NCBI GenBank assembly: GCA_034429275.1
Contig: DAOUFU010000297.1
Location: 1 to 22,453 of the forward strand
Source: DAOUFU01 sp034429275
GTDB taxonomy: Bacteria; Chloroflexota; Anaerolineae; Aggregatilineales; Aggregatilineaceae
Length of the DNA: 22,453 nucleotides
Direction: 5' to 3'
The notes under the pieces are model-generated. The model was given only the letters and a program-made list of their open reading frames with translations, made no database searches and was not told where the DNA came from. Shown piece after piece: positions 21,667-22,453 of the stretch (positions are counted from its first letter, which is position 1; each line of letters opens with the position of its first letter). Position numbers and translations under genes: made by a program.

Positions 21667-21820
21667 GCATCGCCGTGACACGTTCGGCACAAACCAAACC
21701 GGCTCACACCCTGCCCCCAGATATGGGCTGTTAGACATTCATTCACGGCAAAACCCCCGTATGTGTGCCCACTATGGCGCATAGCTTTAGGCCACCCAAA
21801 AGGAACCCGTCACGCCCGGT

Positions 21821-21848
21821 GACAGGTTGACAGGTTCGTCAACCTGTC
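21821..21848. repeat. 28-base repeat, copy 2 (overlaps DUF3987 gene stop)
   Basis: It has the same layout as copy 1: tandem GACAGGTT (21821-21828, 21829-21836) and an inverted AACCTGTC (21841-21848). One base differs (C for G at the palindrome centre). It covers the stop codon of the DUF3987-type gene. The two copies flank a 150-base gap holding no gene, which includes GTGACACG and short AT-richer stretches; this could be a replication origin or a paired repressor site. Confidence 0.7.
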
Positions 21849-22453
21849 ACGCCCCCTGTCCCGACCAGCCGGTAACACTCGGCTTTGGGGCCGTGCTGGC
21901 CGCCGCGCGCGTAGTGCTGTTCCACCTGTCCATCCTGCTCCAGCGCCTTGAGCGCCTCCAGCACCGGCTTGCGCGGCGAGCGCAGCGCGCGGTAGATGTC
22001 GCGCACCGACAAACCGTTGGGATGGGACGACAGCAGCTTGAGGATGCGCAGCTCCAGCCGCGCCTCTTCGCTCTCCCCCAGGTCGTGCAGCAGCCGATGG
22101 GCGGATGCCCGCCACGTCTCGACGATTTGCCGGGCGCGGTACCAGTGCGCCGCGCGCACCACTGGCCTGGCCTGCCGCCGCTCGCCCAGGTCAATCCAGT
22201 CCAGCGCCGCCAGGATGATGGCGACCTTCAGCGCCTGGATGTGCAGCCGCCCGTAGACCGTGCGCAGCCGGTCATCCAGCGGCGCATCCGGCGCGGTCAT
22301 CTCGCGCAGCACGCGCTCGTAGGCGTGCAGGGGTTCCCAGATGTCGGTGGCGACCAGCGACCACGGTTCGCCGGCGGGCGGCTCGTCGCCGATGGCCTGC
22401 GATTCCGGCGGCGCGGGCAGCGTCTCGTGCAGCGTGCGCAGCGAGCGCACCAG
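21839..22453 (-). CDS. DUF3987-type helicase/primase, C-terminal part, gene continues off the window
   Basis: The frame is open at the right edge, so the start is outside the window; 204 residues are visible. The segment G-R-L-H-I-Q-A-L-K-V-A-I-I-L-A-A-L-D-W and the following A-A-H-W-Y-R-A-R-Q-I-V-E-T-W resemble the C-terminal helical region of DUF3987 proteins, which combine with small primases on plasmids, phages and integrative elements. A winged-helix-like segment follows (I-L-K-L-L-S-S-H-P-N-G-L-S-V-R-D-I-Y-R-A-L). The catalytic part (Walker A and B) would lie upstream and cannot be checked here. The gene is upstream of the primase gene on the same strand, separated by the repeat-bearing gap, and probably forms the element's replication unit with it. 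The family call is recollection of this C-terminal pattern. Confidence 0.55.
   Translation of the reverse strand: MVRSLRTLHETLPAPPESQAIGDEPPAGEPWSLVATDIWEPLHAYERVLREMTAPDAPLDDRLRTVYGRLHIQALKVAIILAALDWIDLGERRQARPVVRAAHWYRARQIVETWRASAHRLLHDLGESEEARLELRILKLLSSHPNGLSVRDIYRALRSPRKPVLEALKALEQDGQVEQHYARGGQHGPKAECYRLVGTGGVTG

Noticed and set aside
21594..21782. 62-codon frame on the - strand upstream of the primase
   Set aside because: It spans the repeat-bearing gap, has a composition rich in H, G and C with no motif, and no convincing ribosome binding site.
1..22453. CRISPR array
   Set aside because: No regularly spaced repeats were seen; the only notable direct repeats are the two 28-base copies at 21639 and 21821.

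Overview
The window looks like a bacterial defence island next to the backbone of a mobile element. The organism cannot be fixed from sequence alone. Strong GGAG-type ribosome binding sites, a GC-rich backbone and the recombinase / membrane protein / zinc-finger gene set make a Chloroflexota (Anaerolineae-like) host my best guess, held with low confidence. Base composition by eye falls into three zones: GC-rich (1 to about 3500), clearly more AT-rich (about 4700 to 17300), and GC-rich again (17350 to the end). This suggests that DNA of different origin has been joined.

Left part, all on the + strand: the 3' end of a gene with a HEPN-like motif, a VapBC-type toxin-antitoxin pair, a phospholipase D-like / SNF2 helicase fusion, a giant DUF1998 helicase resembling DruE of the Druantia anti-phage system, a PD-(D/E)XK nuclease with a Cas4/AddB-type four-cysteine set, and a DruA-like (DUF4338) protein. 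VapB, VapC and the SNF2 gene overlap one another. After a 125-base gap, the DruE-like, nuclease and DruA-like genes follow with gaps of 1 and 6 bases. The mix matches no Druantia type I know of: type I is druABCDE, type II is druM-F-G-E and type III is druH-E. The locus may therefore be an undescribed Druantia-like system in which helicases, a nuclease and DruA act together on invading DNA, with VapBC as an addiction or abortive module.

Middle, - strand: a 1355-residue STAND/NACHT-type NTPase gene converges on the DruA-like gene. Behind its 5' end lies a broken transposase remnant on the + strand (16843-17346).

Right part, - strand: a truncated DUF3987-type helicase/primase gene, a pair of 28-base repeats, a CHC2/Toprim primase whose C-terminus appears frameshifted, a regulatory region, a 58-codon small gene, a large serine recombinase, a four-helix membrane protein and a 46-residue zinc-finger protein ending in a terminator. 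This reads as the replication and integration module of an integrative element.

The regulatory region (20290-20565) is the most surprising non-coding feature. It holds a compact + strand RNA gene (promoter, two hairpins, terminator) opposite the predicted leader of the small gene and recombinase, and that leader has its own promoter and an intrinsic terminator. The layout resembles antisense-RNA transcription attenuation of plasmid rep genes, here apparently set in front of a recombinase.
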